The notes under the pieces were generated by a model that ran no database searches, was not told where the DNA came from, and saw nothing but the letters and a program-made list of their open reading frames with translations. Position numbers and translations under genes: made by a program. Source: Aureimonas endophytica (GTDB lineage: Bacteria; Pseudomonadota; Alphaproteobacteria; Rhizobiales; Rhizobiaceae). From it: a stretch of 64,000 nt of DNA. Position 1 is the first letter of the stretch; each line of letters opens with the position of its first letter. This document shows positions 25,067 to 33,569 of the stretch, piece after piece. The stretch lies in the NCBI RefSeq assembly GCF_014642635.1, contig NZ_BMIQ01000013.1:1-64000 (forward strand), written 5' to 3'.

Positions 25067-25720
25067 ATGGATGCGAAGGCGGACGAAGGGCTTGCCTCCG
25101 CCGGCGAAGCGCCGGTCACGCGCATCCAGGGCATCAACCGGGCGCTGATCCTCGACGCGGCGCTGGAGGTCTTCTCGGCCCACGGCTTTCGCGGCTCGAC
25201 GCTGGACGAGATCGCGGCGAAGGCGGGCATGTCCAAGCCGAATCTTCTCTACTATTTCAAGCGCAAGCAGGACATCTACGAGGCGGTGCTGGAGGCGACG
25301 CTCGACGCCTGGCTGGCGCCGCTGGAAGCGATGGCGGCCGATGGCGACCCGGTGGAGGAGCTGCGGCGCTACATCACGGCCAAGCTCGCGATGTCGGCCG
25401 AGAAGCCGGAGGCGTCCCGCCTCTTCGTCAACGAGATCCTGGCCGGCGCGCCGGTGATCGGGCCCTTTCTCGAAACGCGCCTGCGCGGGCTCGTCACCGA
25501 GAAGGCGGCGATCATCAGGGGCTGGGTGACGGAAGGTCGGCTCGCGCCGATCGATCCCGTCCACCTGATCTTCGCCATCTGGGCGACGACGCAGCACTAT
25601 GCCGATTTCGACGTGCAGATCCGCGCGATCCTCGGGCGCGAGGTCGGCCGGCCCGGCTTTCGCGAGCAGACGGCGCAGGCCGTGCTTTCGATCATCCTCA
25701 ACGGCGTGAAGCCGCGCTGA
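25067..25720 (+). CDS. rutR: TetR-family pyrimidine regulator RutR
   Basis: Uracil/thymine-responsive repressor. The 217-residue product has the TetR helix-turn-helix at about residues 45-70 (IAAKAGMSKPNLLYYFKRKQ). Its C-terminal domain is close to E. coli RutR in motif order: EASRLFVNEILAGAP, RLAPIDPVHLIFAIWA and TQHYADFD, which form the ligand pocket. ATG at 25067 has GGGACGCG upstream; GGAAAAAGGGG farther up may be the ribosome site. It is divergent from the transaminase operon and convergent with preA. Confidence 0.93.
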   Translation: MDAKADEGLASAGEAPVTRIQGINRALILDAALEVFSAHGFRGSTLDEIAAKAGMSKPNLLYYFKRKQDIYEAVLEATLDAWLAPLEAMAADGDPVEELRRYITAKLAMSAEKPEASRLFVNEILAGAPVIGPFLETRLRGLVTEKAAIIRGWVTEGRLAPIDPVHLIFAIWATTQHYADFDVQIRAILGREVGRPGFREQTAQAVLSIILNGVKPR

Positions 25721-25795
25721 GCCCCGGCCCGCCCCCGCCCCGGGAGCGGGCGAGGGTCCGGCGTCTGGACCCATCGCGACGCCCCTGTCCGCCGC

Positions 25796-27145
25796 TCACT
25801 CCGCCGGCTCGGCCTCCAGCACCACCGGCTCCGGCGCGAACTGCATCGCCTCGCGGCGCATCGGATTGTTCGGATGCGCGGTCCAGTTGGTATATTCGGC
25901 CGGGATCGGCCGTTTGGTGCGCGGATCGTAGTCGGCGATCCGCTCCATGGTGATGCAGTTCTCCACCGGACAGACATTCACGCAGAGATTGCAGCCGACG
26001 CATTCCTCGTCGACCACCTCGAAATGGCGTCGCCCGTCGAGCATCGAGGTGATCGCCTGATGCGAGGTGTCCTCGCAGGCGATGTGGCAGCGGCCGCATT
26101 TGATGCAGAGATCCTGGTCGATCCGCGCCTTGGTGACGTAGCTGAGATTGAGATATTGCCAATCGGTGACGTTGCGCACCGCGCGGCCCCGGAAATCCTC
26201 GATCCGCGCATAGCCCTTCTCGTCCATCCAGTCGGACAGGCCGGCCGTCATCTCCTGCACGATCTTGAAGCCGTAGGTCATCGCCGCCGTGCAGACCTGC
26301 ACCGTGCCGCAGCCGAGCGCGATGAATTCCGCCGCGTCCCGCCAGGTGGTGATGCCGCCGATGCCGGAGATCGGCAGGCCGTAGGTCTCGCGGTCGCGGG
26401 CGATCTCGGCGACCATGTTGAGCGCGATCGGCTTCACCGCCGGACCGCAATAGCCGCCATGGCTGCCCTTGCCGTCGATGGTCGGCGTCGGCGCGAAGCT
26501 GTCGAGGTCGATCGAGACGATGGAGGAGACGGTGTTGATCAAGGACACGGCATCGGCGCCGCCGCGCCTGGCGGCGCGGGCCGGATAGCGGATGTCGGTG
26601 ATGTTGGGCGTGAGCTTCACGATCACCGGCAGGCCGGAATTCTCCTTGCACCAGCGTGCCACCATCTCGATATATTCGGGCACCTGCCCGACGGCAGAGC
26701 CCATGCCGCGCTCGCTCATCCCGTGCGGACAGCCGAAATTCAGCTCCAGCCCGTCGCAGACCGTCGCGTCGACGCGGGACAGGATCGCCTTCCAGCTCTT
26801 CTCCTCGCAGGGCACCATCAGCGAAGCGACGAGGGCGCGGTCCGGCCAGTTGCGCTTCACCCGCGCCATCTCCTCGAGATTGATCTCGAGATCGCGATCG
26901 GTGATCAGCTCGATATTGTTCAGCCCGAGCAGCCGCCGGTCCGGCCCGTGGATCGCGCCGTAGCGCGGGCCGTTGACATTGACGACGGCCGGCCCCGCCT
27001 CGCCGAGCGTCTTCCACACGACGCCGCCCCAGCCCGCCTCGAAGGCGCGCTGCACGTTGTATTCCTTGTCGGTCGGCGGCGCGGAGGCGAGCCAGAACGG
27101 GTTCGGCGAGCGGATGCCGAGGAAATCGACGGATAGATCGGCCAT
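25796..27145 (-). CDS. preA: NAD-dependent dihydropyrimidine dehydrogenase subunit PreA
   Basis: Catalytic FMN and iron-sulfur subunit that reduces uracil or thymine to the 5,6-dihydro form. The 449-residue product begins MADLSVDFLGIRSPNPFWLA, has the TIM barrel with LELNFGCPHGMSERGMG near residue 135 (catalytic Cys region), and ends with two 4Fe-4S motifs: CIKCGRCHIAC (about 345-355) and CVGCNLCVNVCP (about 378-390). All cysteines are present. It follows preT by 14 bp. Open frame upstream of the ATG is a shadow of preT. Confidence 0.95.
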   Translation of the reverse strand: MADLSVDFLGIRSPNPFWLASAPPTDKEYNVQRAFEAGWGGVVWKTLGEAGPAVVNVNGPRYGAIHGPDRRLLGLNNIELITDRDLEINLEEMARVKRNWPDRALVASLMVPCEEKSWKAILSRVDATVCDGLELNFGCPHGMSERGMGSAVGQVPEYIEMVARWCKENSGLPVIVKLTPNITDIRYPARAARRGGADAVSLINTVSSIVSIDLDSFAPTPTIDGKGSHGGYCGPAVKPIALNMVAEIARDRETYGLPISGIGGITTWRDAAEFIALGCGTVQVCTAAMTYGFKIVQEMTAGLSDWMDEKGYARIEDFRGRAVRNVTDWQYLNLSYVTKARIDQDLCIKCGRCHIACEDTSHQAITSMLDGRRHFEVVDEECVGCNLCVNVCPVENCITMERIADYDPRTKRPIPAEYTNWTAHPNNPMRREAMQFAPEPVVLEAEPAE

Positions 27146-27159
27146 GGTCCTGTCCTCCC

Positions 27160-28521
27160 TCAGGCGTTCGCCATCAGCGTCGCGTGAATGTCTTCGGCCG
27201 CGATCTTGCCGTCCTCCACCGCGATGACGGTGAGATCGTCGCCCTCCGCGATGCAGTCGCCGCCGGCCCAGACGCCGGACAGGCTGGTGCGCCGCCGGGC
27301 ATCGGCCAGGATGCGGCCGCGCTCCATCGCCAGCGCCGCCCCTTCGGGAGCGATCCCGTCGCCGAGAAAGGTCTGGCCGATCGCCTTGAAGACCTGATCG
27401 GCCTCGATCATCACCGTCTCGCCGGTGAGGACGAGTTCGCCGTTCTCGGTGCGCGTGCGCTCGAATTCGATGCCGGAGACATGGCCGCCCTGGCCGAGAA
27501 TGCGCTTCGGCTGAAGATTGCAGCGCAGCGCCACGCCCCAGCGCAGCGCGAGTTCCTGCTCGAAGACCGAGGCGTTCATCGCCTCCCGCCCCCGGCGATA
27601 GGCCAGCGTCACCTCCTCCGCCCCGAGCGCCTTGGCCTGGACGGCGGCATCGACCGCCGTCATGCCGCCGCCGATCACCACGACGCGCCGTCCGACCGGC
27701 AGGCTGCCGAGATCGGTGGTCTGGCGCAGATCCGCGATCCAGGCGACCGCGTCCTGGCTGCCGCCATGCCCCTCGCCTTCCGCGCCGAGCGCGTTGACGC
27801 CGGCAAGGCCGAGGCCGAGAAACACCGCGTCGAAATCCCGCCGCAGCGCGTCGAGATGGATGTCGCGGCCGAGCGCCTTGCCGTTCTCGACCGTGATGCC
27901 GCCGATCTCCAGGATGAAGTCGACCTCCTCCTGGGCGAAGTTGCGCGTCGCCTTGTAGGCCGCGATGCCATATTCGTTGAGACCGCCGGGCTTGGCCCGC
28001 GCGTCGTAGAGCGTCACCGCATGGCCGTGGACGGCGAGGCGATGGGCGCAGGAGAGGCCCGCCGGCCCCGCCCCCACCACCGCGACGCGCTTGCCGGTGT
28101 CCGGCGCGCGGGTGAAGGGATGCCGGCCCTTCTCCATCAGATGGTCGGTCGCATAGCGCTGCAGCATGCCGATCTTCACCGGCTTGCCCTCCGCCGCCTC
28201 GCGCACGCAGGCTTCCTCGCAGAGCGTCTCCGTCGGGCAGACGCGGGCGCACATGCCGCCGAGGATATTGGCCGAGAGGATGGTCTTGGCCGCCCCATTC
28301 GGATTGCCGGCCTGGATCTGCCGGATGAAGAGCGGCACGTCGATCGAGGTCGGGCAGGCCTGCATGCAGGGTGCGTCGTAGCAGAAATAGCAGCGGTCGC
28401 TTTCGACCAGCGCCTCATGCGCTTCGAGCGGCGGGTGAAGATCGTCGAAATTGCGCGCCAGGGCGTCGAGGCCGAGACGGCCATGCGCGATATCCGGCTT
28501 GACGGGGGACAACTCGTTCAT
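27160..28521 (-). CDS. preT: NAD-dependent dihydropyrimidine dehydrogenase subunit PreT
   Basis: FAD and iron-sulfur subunit passing electrons from NAD(P)H to PreA. The 453-residue product has the N-terminal cysteine clusters CYFCYDAPCMQACP (residues 44-57) and CARVCPTETLCEEAC (91-105), the FAD dinucleotide motif GAGPAG at 150-155 and the NAD(P) motif IGGGMTAVDAA near 290. It is the first gene of the preT-preA operon; a RutR-like box lies 87 bp upstream of its ATG. Confidence 0.95.
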   Translation of the reverse strand: MNELSPVKPDIAHGRLGLDALARNFDDLHPPLEAHEALVESDRCYFCYDAPCMQACPTSIDVPLFIRQIQAGNPNGAAKTILSANILGGMCARVCPTETLCEEACVREAAEGKPVKIGMLQRYATDHLMEKGRHPFTRAPDTGKRVAVVGAGPAGLSCAHRLAVHGHAVTLYDARAKPGGLNEYGIAAYKATRNFAQEEVDFILEIGGITVENGKALGRDIHLDALRRDFDAVFLGLGLAGVNALGAEGEGHGGSQDAVAWIADLRQTTDLGSLPVGRRVVVIGGGMTAVDAAVQAKALGAEEVTLAYRRGREAMNASVFEQELALRWGVALRCNLQPKRILGQGGHVSGIEFERTRTENGELVLTGETVMIEADQVFKAIGQTFLGDGIAPEGAALAMERGRILADARRRTSLSGVWAGGDCIAEGDDLTVIAVEDGKIAAEDIHATLMANA

Positions 28522-28607
28522 CGCGAACCTCGCATCCTGGCACCGGCCGGCGCGCTTTCGGCCGGTTCAGTTTAGAATGATGCGAATTTTCGGGCCCGTC
28601 AAATATT

Positions 28608-28623
28608 TTGATCGTTTGGTCAA
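28608..28623. promoter_or_regulatory. RutR-like operator upstream of preT
   Basis: TTGATCGTTTGGTCAA matches TTGACCA-NN-TGGTCAA at 12 of 14 fixed positions, with the right half-site perfect. It sits in the 216-bp gap between preT (minus) and the Gly/Ser-rich protein gene (plus). Confidence 0.75.
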
Positions 28624-28737
28624 ATCCTGCCGCTGCGTGGCCGGGCATCCAAAGCGGCGGGAACGGCCCCATGGGCTGGATCGTCTCCCTCTCGACAGGG
28701 CGCCGCTTCCGCCGGCGCCGATCGAAAGGCGAAATCC

Positions 28738-29151
28738 ATGAAAAAGCTCATCGGTTCGGCGGCCTTGGCCGCGCTCCTCACCTTCGGCGCGGCGGCCGGC
28801 GCCTACGCGCAGTCGGGCGGCGGTTCGGGCGGTTCGGGCGGCGGCGCCAGCAGTTCGGGCTCGAGCGGCGCCGGCAATAGCGGTGCCGGCAGCACGGGCG
28901 CCGGTTCGACGGGCTCCGGCAATGCGGGCGCCGGCAGCACGGATACGACCGGCAGCGTGTCCGGCGGCCGGACCGGCGCCGACAGCACCAACTCCGTCGG
29001 CAATATGAGCGGCGGCAGCGGCGGCAACAGCATGACGAGCGGCCGCAGCCAGGGCGAGACGACGAACGGCAACTCGTCCGGCAATCGCGGCAACAACAGC
29101 CAGAACTGCGCGCCCGGCACCGAGAACACCGCCGCCTGCTCGCAGCAATAA
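28738..29151 (+). CDS. Secreted Gly/Ser-rich low-complexity protein
   Basis: A 137-residue protein with a clear signal peptide (MKKLIGSAALAALLTFGAAA, cleavage near AYAQ at residue 25) and a mature part made almost wholly of Gly, Ser, Ala, Thr and Asn. There are loose repeats of the type GAGSTG. The C-terminus has two cysteines (NCAPGTENTAAC). No domain is recognised and a disordered periplasmic or secreted protein is expected. The ATG has GAAAGGCG upstream. It shares its promoter region with preT. Confidence 0.8.
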   Translation: MKKLIGSAALAALLTFGAAAGAYAQSGGGSGGSGGGASSSGSSGAGNSGAGSTGAGSTGSGNAGAGSTDTTGSVSGGRTGADSTNSVGNMSGGSGGNSMTSGRSQGETTNGNSSGNRGNNSQNCAPGTENTAACSQQ

Positions 29152-29160
29152 GAAACCTGC

Positions 29161-29186
29161 CGGACGGCCCGTCATGGGGCCGTCCG
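29161..29186. terminator. Hairpin between Gly/Ser-rich gene and clpS
   Basis: A perfect 10-bp stem (CGGACGGCCC with GGGCCGTCCG) and a GTCATG loop lie between two convergent stops. On the minus strand it is followed by GCAGGTTTCTTATT, so it best serves clpS. Confidence 0.65.
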
Positions 29187-29192
29187 CGCTCC

Positions 29193-29498
29193 CTATTCCT
29201 CCGGCTCGGTCGTGAAGAGCAGCGGATAGCCCGCCCGGCGCCCCGCCTCCGTCGCCCGCGTCGCCTTCGTCTCGGCGACGTCCCGGGTGAAGACCGCGAC
29301 GACGCAGGACCCCTTCTGATGCGCGGTGACCATCACGCGATGCGCCAGATCCTCGCCCATCCGGAATTCCGCCTTCAGCACCCGCACCACGAATTCGCGC
29401 GGCGTGAAGTCGTCGTTGACGAGAATGACCTTGTGCAGCTTCGGTCGCTCGACCTTCGGCTTCACCGTCTGACGGGGCTTCAGCTCGATTTCCGCCAT
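29193..29498 (-). CDS. clpS: ATP-dependent Clp protease adaptor ClpS
   Basis: Adaptor that presents N-degron substrates to ClpAP. The 101-residue product has VILVNDDFTPREFVVRVL near residues 25-42 and the MVTAHQKGSCVVAVFTRDVAETK segment near 57-80 (parts quoted), which match the N-degron-binding pocket. The ATG at 29498 has GAGGA upstream; the upstream in-frame ATG is not favoured. Alphaproteobacteria often have two ClpS proteins; which one this is was not decided. clpA is not adjacent. Confidence 0.93.
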   Translation of the reverse strand: MAEIELKPRQTVKPKVERPKLHKVILVNDDFTPREFVVRVLKAEFRMGEDLAHRVMVTAHQKGSCVVAVFTRDVAETKATRATEAGRRAGYPLLFTTEPEE

Positions 29499-29621
29499 CG
29501 GAACATCCTCGATCCGCGAACCGGTTGCGACGAAAGGAACGCACCGCGACTCCAAGCGTGGCTTTGAACGCGCGGCCGAGGCTTCTATAACGCTTCCTGA
29601 GCGAAACGAGGATGTCGCGCG

Positions 29622-31337
29622 GTGCTGCAGGAAGGCAAGGTCTTTATCGGTGCCGCCGTCGACGGCGCGAACAAGCCCCTGGAGGGCGAATATCTCGATC
29701 TAAAGCTCGCCAATCGGCACGGGCTCGTCACCGGCGCCACCGGCACCGGCAAGACGGTGACGCTTCAGGTCCTGGCCGAGGGTCTGTCGGAAGCCGGCGT
29801 TCCCGTCTTCTGCGCCGACATCAAGGGCGATCTGTCCGGCATCGCCAAGCGCGGCGAGCCGAAGCCCTTTCTCACCGAGCGCGCGGCGGCGATCGGGCTC
29901 GATCCCTATTACAACGACAGCTATCCGGTGATCTTCTGGGACATCTTCGGCGAGAAGGGTCACCCGGTCCGCGCCACCATCGCCGAGATGGGTCCGCTCC
30001 TCCTTTCGCGCCTGATGAATCTCAGCGAGGCGCAGGAAGGCGTCCTCAACATCGTCTTCAAGCTCGCCGACGACGAGGGCCTTCTGCTCCTCGACCTCAA
30101 GGATCTCCAGGCGATGCTGACCCATGTCGCCGACCATGCCGACGAGATCTCGCGCGACTACGGCAATATCGCCAAGCAGACGGTGGGGGCGATCCAGCGC
30201 GCCCTTCTCGTGCTCGAACAGCAGGGCGCGAAGAACTTCTTCGGCGAGCCGGCGCTGAAGATCACCGACCTCCTGCGCACCGATCGCGACGGACGCGGCA
30301 TGGTGAACGTCCTGGCCGCCGACAGGCTGATGATGAGCCCGCGCCTCTACGCGACCTTCCTGCTCTGGCTCCTGTCGGAACTCTTCGAGGAACTGCCGGA
30401 GGTCGGCGACCTCGACAAGCCGAAGCTCGTCTTCTTCTTCGACGAGGCGCATCTTCTCTTCGACGACGCGCCGAAGATCCTGACCGACCGCGTCGAGCAG
30501 GTGGTAAAGCTGATCCGTTCCAAGGGCGTCGGCGTCTATTTCGTCACGCAGAACCCGCTGGATCTGCCCGAGGCGGTGCTGGCGCAGCTCGGCAACCGGG
30601 TGCAGCACGCGTTGCGCGCCTATACGCCGCGCGAGCAGAAGGCGGTGCGCACCGCCGCCGAGACCTTCCGGCCGAACCCGGCCTTCGACACGATGGAGGC
30701 GATCACCGCCCTCGGCGTCGGCGAGGCGCTGGTCTCGGTGCTCGGCAAGGGCGGCGTTCCGACCATGGTGCAGAAAACGCTGATCCGGCCGCCGGCCGCC
30801 CAAATCGGCGCCATCACGCCGGCCGAACGGGAATCGATCATCGCCGGCAGTCCCGTCGCCGGGGACTACGACAATGCGATCGACCCAGAATCGGCCTACG
30901 AGAAGCTGAGCGGCCGCGCCGCCGCCGATGCCAAGCGCGAGGCCGAGGCGCGCGAGGCGGAGGCCGCCGCCCGAAGCCAGGAGACCGCGCGCCGGGCGGA
31001 ACGGGCGCGCGCCCGCGCCGAGGCGGAAGAGGAGGCTGCGCCGGCGGCCCCGCGCCCCTCGGGCCCCTGGGGCGAGGAGACGGTGCGCCGCACCCGGACC
31101 GGCTTCCAGATCCCGGATTTCGGCCTCGGCGGCGGCGGGCGCGACGACACGGAGGACGAGGAGGCCCGTGAGGCGCGCCGCCCCTCCCGCCGCGCGCAGG
31201 CAAGCCGGCCCTCCTCCGGCTATCAGCGCCAGACGATCGCCGAGACGGTGCTGAAACAGGTCGGCCGCACGGCGGCCTCCACCATCACCTCCGCCGTGTT
31301 GCGCGGAATCCTCGGCGGACTGAAACGCGGCCGATAA
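29622..31337 (+). CDS. HerA-like ATPase, DUF853 family (GTG start)
   Basis: A 571-residue cytoplasmic P-loop ATPase of the HerA/FtsK superfamily. Walker A GATGTGKT lies at residues 38-45, Walker [13 protein letters not shown] near 270-280, and a [19 protein letters not shown] sensor/arginine region near 308. The family (E. coli YjgR type) is of unknown role. The last 150 residues contain a long Ala/Glu/Arg coiled coil (about 420-470) and an Arg/Ser-rich basic tail that could bind nucleic acid. No nuclease partner (NurA) is adjacent. GTG at 29622 is preceded by GAGGATG. Confidence 0.88.
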   Translation: MLQEGKVFIGAAVDGANKPLEGEYLDLKLANRHGLVTGATGTGKTVTLQVLAEGLSEAGVPVFCADIKGDLSGIAKRGEPKPFLTERAAAIGLDPYYNDSYPVIFWDIFGEKGHPVRATIAEMGPLLLSRLMNLSEAQEGVLNIVFKLADDEGLLLLDLKDLQAMLTHVADHADEISRDYGNIAKQTVGAIQRALLVLEQQGAKNFFGEPALKITDLLRTDRDGRGMVNVLAADRLMMSPRLYATFLLWLLSELFEELPEVGDLDKPKLVFFFDEAHLLFDDAPKILTDRVEQVVKLIRSKGVGVYFVTQNPLDLPEAVLAQLGNRVQHALRAYTPREQKAVRTAAETFRPNPAFDTMEAITALGVGEALVSVLGKGGVPTMVQKTLIRPPAAQIGAITPAERESIIAGSPVAGDYDNAIDPESAYEKLSGRAAADAKREAEAREAEAAARSQETARRAERARARAEAEEEAAPAAPRPSGPWGEETVRRTRTGFQIPDFGLGGGGRDDTEDEEAREARRPSRRAQASRPSSGYQRQTIAETVLKQVGRTAASTITSAVLRGILGGLKRGR

Positions 31338-31370
31338 AACCGCCGCCGCCCCTCGAAGGACGCGGCCGGC

Positions 31371-31407
31371 GGTGTCATATAAGTGTCATGTCTCATGCCA
31401 TGACACC
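31371..31407. promoter_or_regulatory. Palindrome overlapping the TM2 gene start
   Basis: GGTGTCAT at 31371-31378 is the inverted partner of ATGACACC at 31400-31407, and a third GTGTCATG lies at 31383-31390. The first ATG of the TM2 gene is at 31388-31390, inside the palindrome. It could be an operator or an RNA hairpin that masks the start. Confidence 0.5.
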
Positions 31408-31657
31408 TCCGCCGGCGCAAAGGTCCGGCCTTGCCGCCTATCTTCTCTGGTTCTTCTGCCTCACCGGGATCTGCGGCCTGCACCGCTTCTATCTCGGCCG
31501 CCCCTGGTCGGGCCTCCTCTGGCTCGTCACCTTCGGCCTGCTCGGCATCGGCCAGATCGTCGATCTCTTCCTGATGCCGTCCATGCTGCGCGAAGAAAAT
31601 CGCGAGCGCCGCCTCGACGCCCTCTACGTGATGCAGCAGCGGCAGATGCGGGCCTGA
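31388..31657 (+). CDS. TM2 domain protein
   Basis: An 89-residue membrane protein. After a short Pro-rich start it has two transmembrane helices (about residues 16-32 and 38-60) around the TM2 motif CGLHRFYLGRPWSGLLW, and a charged C-terminal tail (REENRERRLDALYVMQQR). TM2 proteins are widespread and of unknown function. No good ribosome site precedes ATG 31388, and a second ATG at 31400 could be used. A dispersed repeat follows it. Confidence 0.87.
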   Translation: MSHAMTPPPAQRSGLAAYLLWFFCLTGICGLHRFYLGRPWSGLLWLVTFGLLGIGQIVDLFLMPSMLREENRERRLDALYVMQQRQMRA

Positions 31658-31677
31658 CGCCGCGCACTTCTGCATCT

Positions 31678-31875
31678 ATCTTTGGCCACTCCCTCTCAGC
31701 GTCGTCATCCCGGGCCTGACCCGGGATCCATGCCTCTCCCGAACTGCCTGGATGAAACGCGACCGGCGTCCTTCCGCATCGCTCCAGACCTGTCGCGACC
31801 GGCTTGGAATGGATCCCGGCTCAAGGCCGGGATGACGAAGTGGTGAAGTCAGCGGGTTTCCTGCGGAGGCGCGGT
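31678..31875. repeat. Dispersed intergenic repeat, copy B
   Basis: Same orientation and order of blocks as 7546-7745: CTCCCTCTCAGC, then the CGTCATCCCGGGCCTGACCC end, CTTCCGCATCGCT, GACCGGCTTGGAATGGATCC and GGCCGGGATGACGAAG. It fills the gap between the TM2 gene and the convergent Rieske-FAD reductase gene. Identity weakens beyond 31840. Confidence 0.85.
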
Positions 31876-31922
31876 CGTATGATAGGCGAGTCCTGACGAA
31901 AGCCGCCAACGGCTTGTCGCCG

Positions 31923-33488
31923 TCAGCCGCGCAGGAGTTTCTCCGGCGCCCAACCGACGCTTTCCAGCGACGCGCGCGACGGGGTCGGGTCGCTCAGCAT
32001 CAGGGCGTGCAGCGCCGGTGTCCGGTCGCCCTTGCCGCGTCCGATGGCGGCGGTGACGGTCCCGCGTTCGACATAGAAGGCGGTGTAGGAGCCGGCGGCG
32101 AGATCGCCCTCGATATGCACCTCGTCGGCGCTGTCGGCATGGCCGAGATAGGAGACGCGGTCGAACTGCGCCGTCCAGGAGAAGGGAATGCCGGCGAAGG
32201 GCTCGGCCTCGCCCAGCATGGCGCGGGCCGCCTGCCGCCCGTGCTGCTCGGCGACGCGCCAATGCTCGATGCGCAGCGGCTTCATCCGGCCGGGCAGCGG
32301 CACGGCGGCGATGTCGCCGCCGGCATGAACGCCGGGGGCGAATTCGAGGAAGGCGTCGACCGCGACGCCCTTGCCGGCCTCGGGATCGAGCAGCTTCGCG
32401 CGCGGCGCGGCGCCCACCGCGACGAGCACGAGATCGGCTTCGATCTCCTGGCCGGATTTCAGGCGCACCGCCGCGACCCGGCCGTCGGCGCCCTTCAGAC
32501 TTTCGACCTCCTGCCCGCCCTGGATCGCGACGCCCTTTTCCTTGTGCTGGTCGGCGATCTGGCCGGCGACGTCCGGGCCGAACTGCCTGACGAAGGGAAT
32601 CTTGTCCCGGGCGATCACCGTCACGCGCTTGCCGAGCGTCGCAAGCTGCGCCGCCGCCTCCATGCCGATGAAGCCGGCGCCGACCACGACGATATGCCGA
32701 GCCCGAGGGAGTGCCGCCTTCAACGCCGCCGCGTCGCAATGCGAGCGCAAGACATGGACGCCGTCGAGATCGAGGCCCGGAAGGTTCGGCCGCGCCGCGG
32801 CGCTGCCGGGCGCGACGAAGCATCGGTCGAAGCGAAGCGGCTCTCCTACCGTGAACCGGATTTCCCGTGCCGACGGATCGACCCGCGTGACCGTGGCGGT
32901 GCGGCGCTCGATGCCGAGCCCGTCCAGCGCCTCGGGCGCGGCGAGCGGCAGCTTCTCGTCGGGCAGCTTGCCGGCAAGATAGGTCTTCGACAGGTCGGTG
33001 CGGTCATAGGGCGGCTCGGCCTCCGGCGAGATCATCACGATCCGGCCGTCGAAGCCGAGCTTGACGAGTTCCTCGGCGCAGGCGAGCCCGGCCGCGCCCG
33101 CTCCGACGATCGCGAAGAGCTTGTCACCACCCCGCCGGCGCTGGGCGGCCTCGACCTCCGGGCGATGCAGGCCCTGCCCTTCGGCGATCTCCACGAAGAC
33201 GCGGCCGTCCTCGACGCTCGCCGCGAAACGGTTGAGGCAGCCCTTGCCGGGCGGCTCCAGATGATCGCCGGTCGCGACATCGAAGATCGCATGATGCCAG
33301 GGACAGATCAGCTTCGAGCCGACGCGCATTCCGTCCTTCAGCGGCGCGCCCTTGTGCGGGCAGAGGCCGCCAAGGGCCTGGACCCGATCGCCGGGCTCGC
33401 GCAGAAGGAGGATCTTGAGGCCTTGCGCCTCGACTTCCGTCATTCCCTCGACGGACAGGTCGGACAGGGCACAGACATCGTGGCGCAT
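31923..33488 (-). CDS. Rieske-FAD NAD(P)H reductase (AIF-like)
   Basis: A 521-residue fusion. An N-terminal Rieske domain carries the 2Fe-2S ligands CPH (43-45) and CPWH (62-65). A pyridine nucleotide-disulfide oxidoreductase follows, with FAD motif IVGAGAAGLACAEELV near residue 127 and NAD(P) motif VVVGAGFIGMEAAAQL near 265. A C-terminal reductase domain ends the protein. Bacterial homologs act as ferredoxin reductases for ring-hydroxylating systems, and AIFL proteins share the layout. No oxygenase gene is nearby, so the electron acceptor is unknown. All cofactor motifs are intact. Confidence 0.9.
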   Translation of the reverse strand: MRHDVCALSDLSVEGMTEVEAQGLKILLLREPGDRVQALGGLCPHKGAPLKDGMRVGSKLICPWHHAIFDVATGDHLEPPGKGCLNRFAASVEDGRVFVEIAEGQGLHRPEVEAAQRRRGGDKLFAIVGAGAAGLACAEELVKLGFDGRIVMISPEAEPPYDRTDLSKTYLAGKLPDEKLPLAAPEALDGLGIERRTATVTRVDPSAREIRFTVGEPLRFDRCFVAPGSAAARPNLPGLDLDGVHVLRSHCDAAALKAALPRARHIVVVGAGFIGMEAAAQLATLGKRVTVIARDKIPFVRQFGPDVAGQIADQHKEKGVAIQGGQEVESLKGADGRVAAVRLKSGQEIEADLVLVAVGAAPRAKLLDPEAGKGVAVDAFLEFAPGVHAGGDIAAVPLPGRMKPLRIEHWRVAEQHGRQAARAMLGEAEPFAGIPFSWTAQFDRVSYLGHADSADEVHIEGDLAAGSYTAFYVERGTVTAAIGRGKGDRTPALHALMLSDPTPSRASLESVGWAPEKLLRG

Positions 33489-33569
33489 TCGGGCGTTCCT
33501 TCCATCGGGAGCCGGCGTTGCGCAACGCCGTTTGCCGCCTCCCGTTCCTGGAGCGCTCGCCGTTCGGCC

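Noticed and set aside
25717-25757. Palindrome CGCCCCGGGAGCG between rutR and preA as third copy of the DUF559 end repeat
   Set aside because: It shares only GC-rich composition; the CCCTCTCCCGA head and TGAGGGA tail are missing. It may be a weak convergent terminator.
29622-31337. HerA-based defence system
   Set aside because: No NurA, SIR2, DUF4297 or other effector lies beside the ATPase, and the domain order fits the DUF853 housekeeping family.
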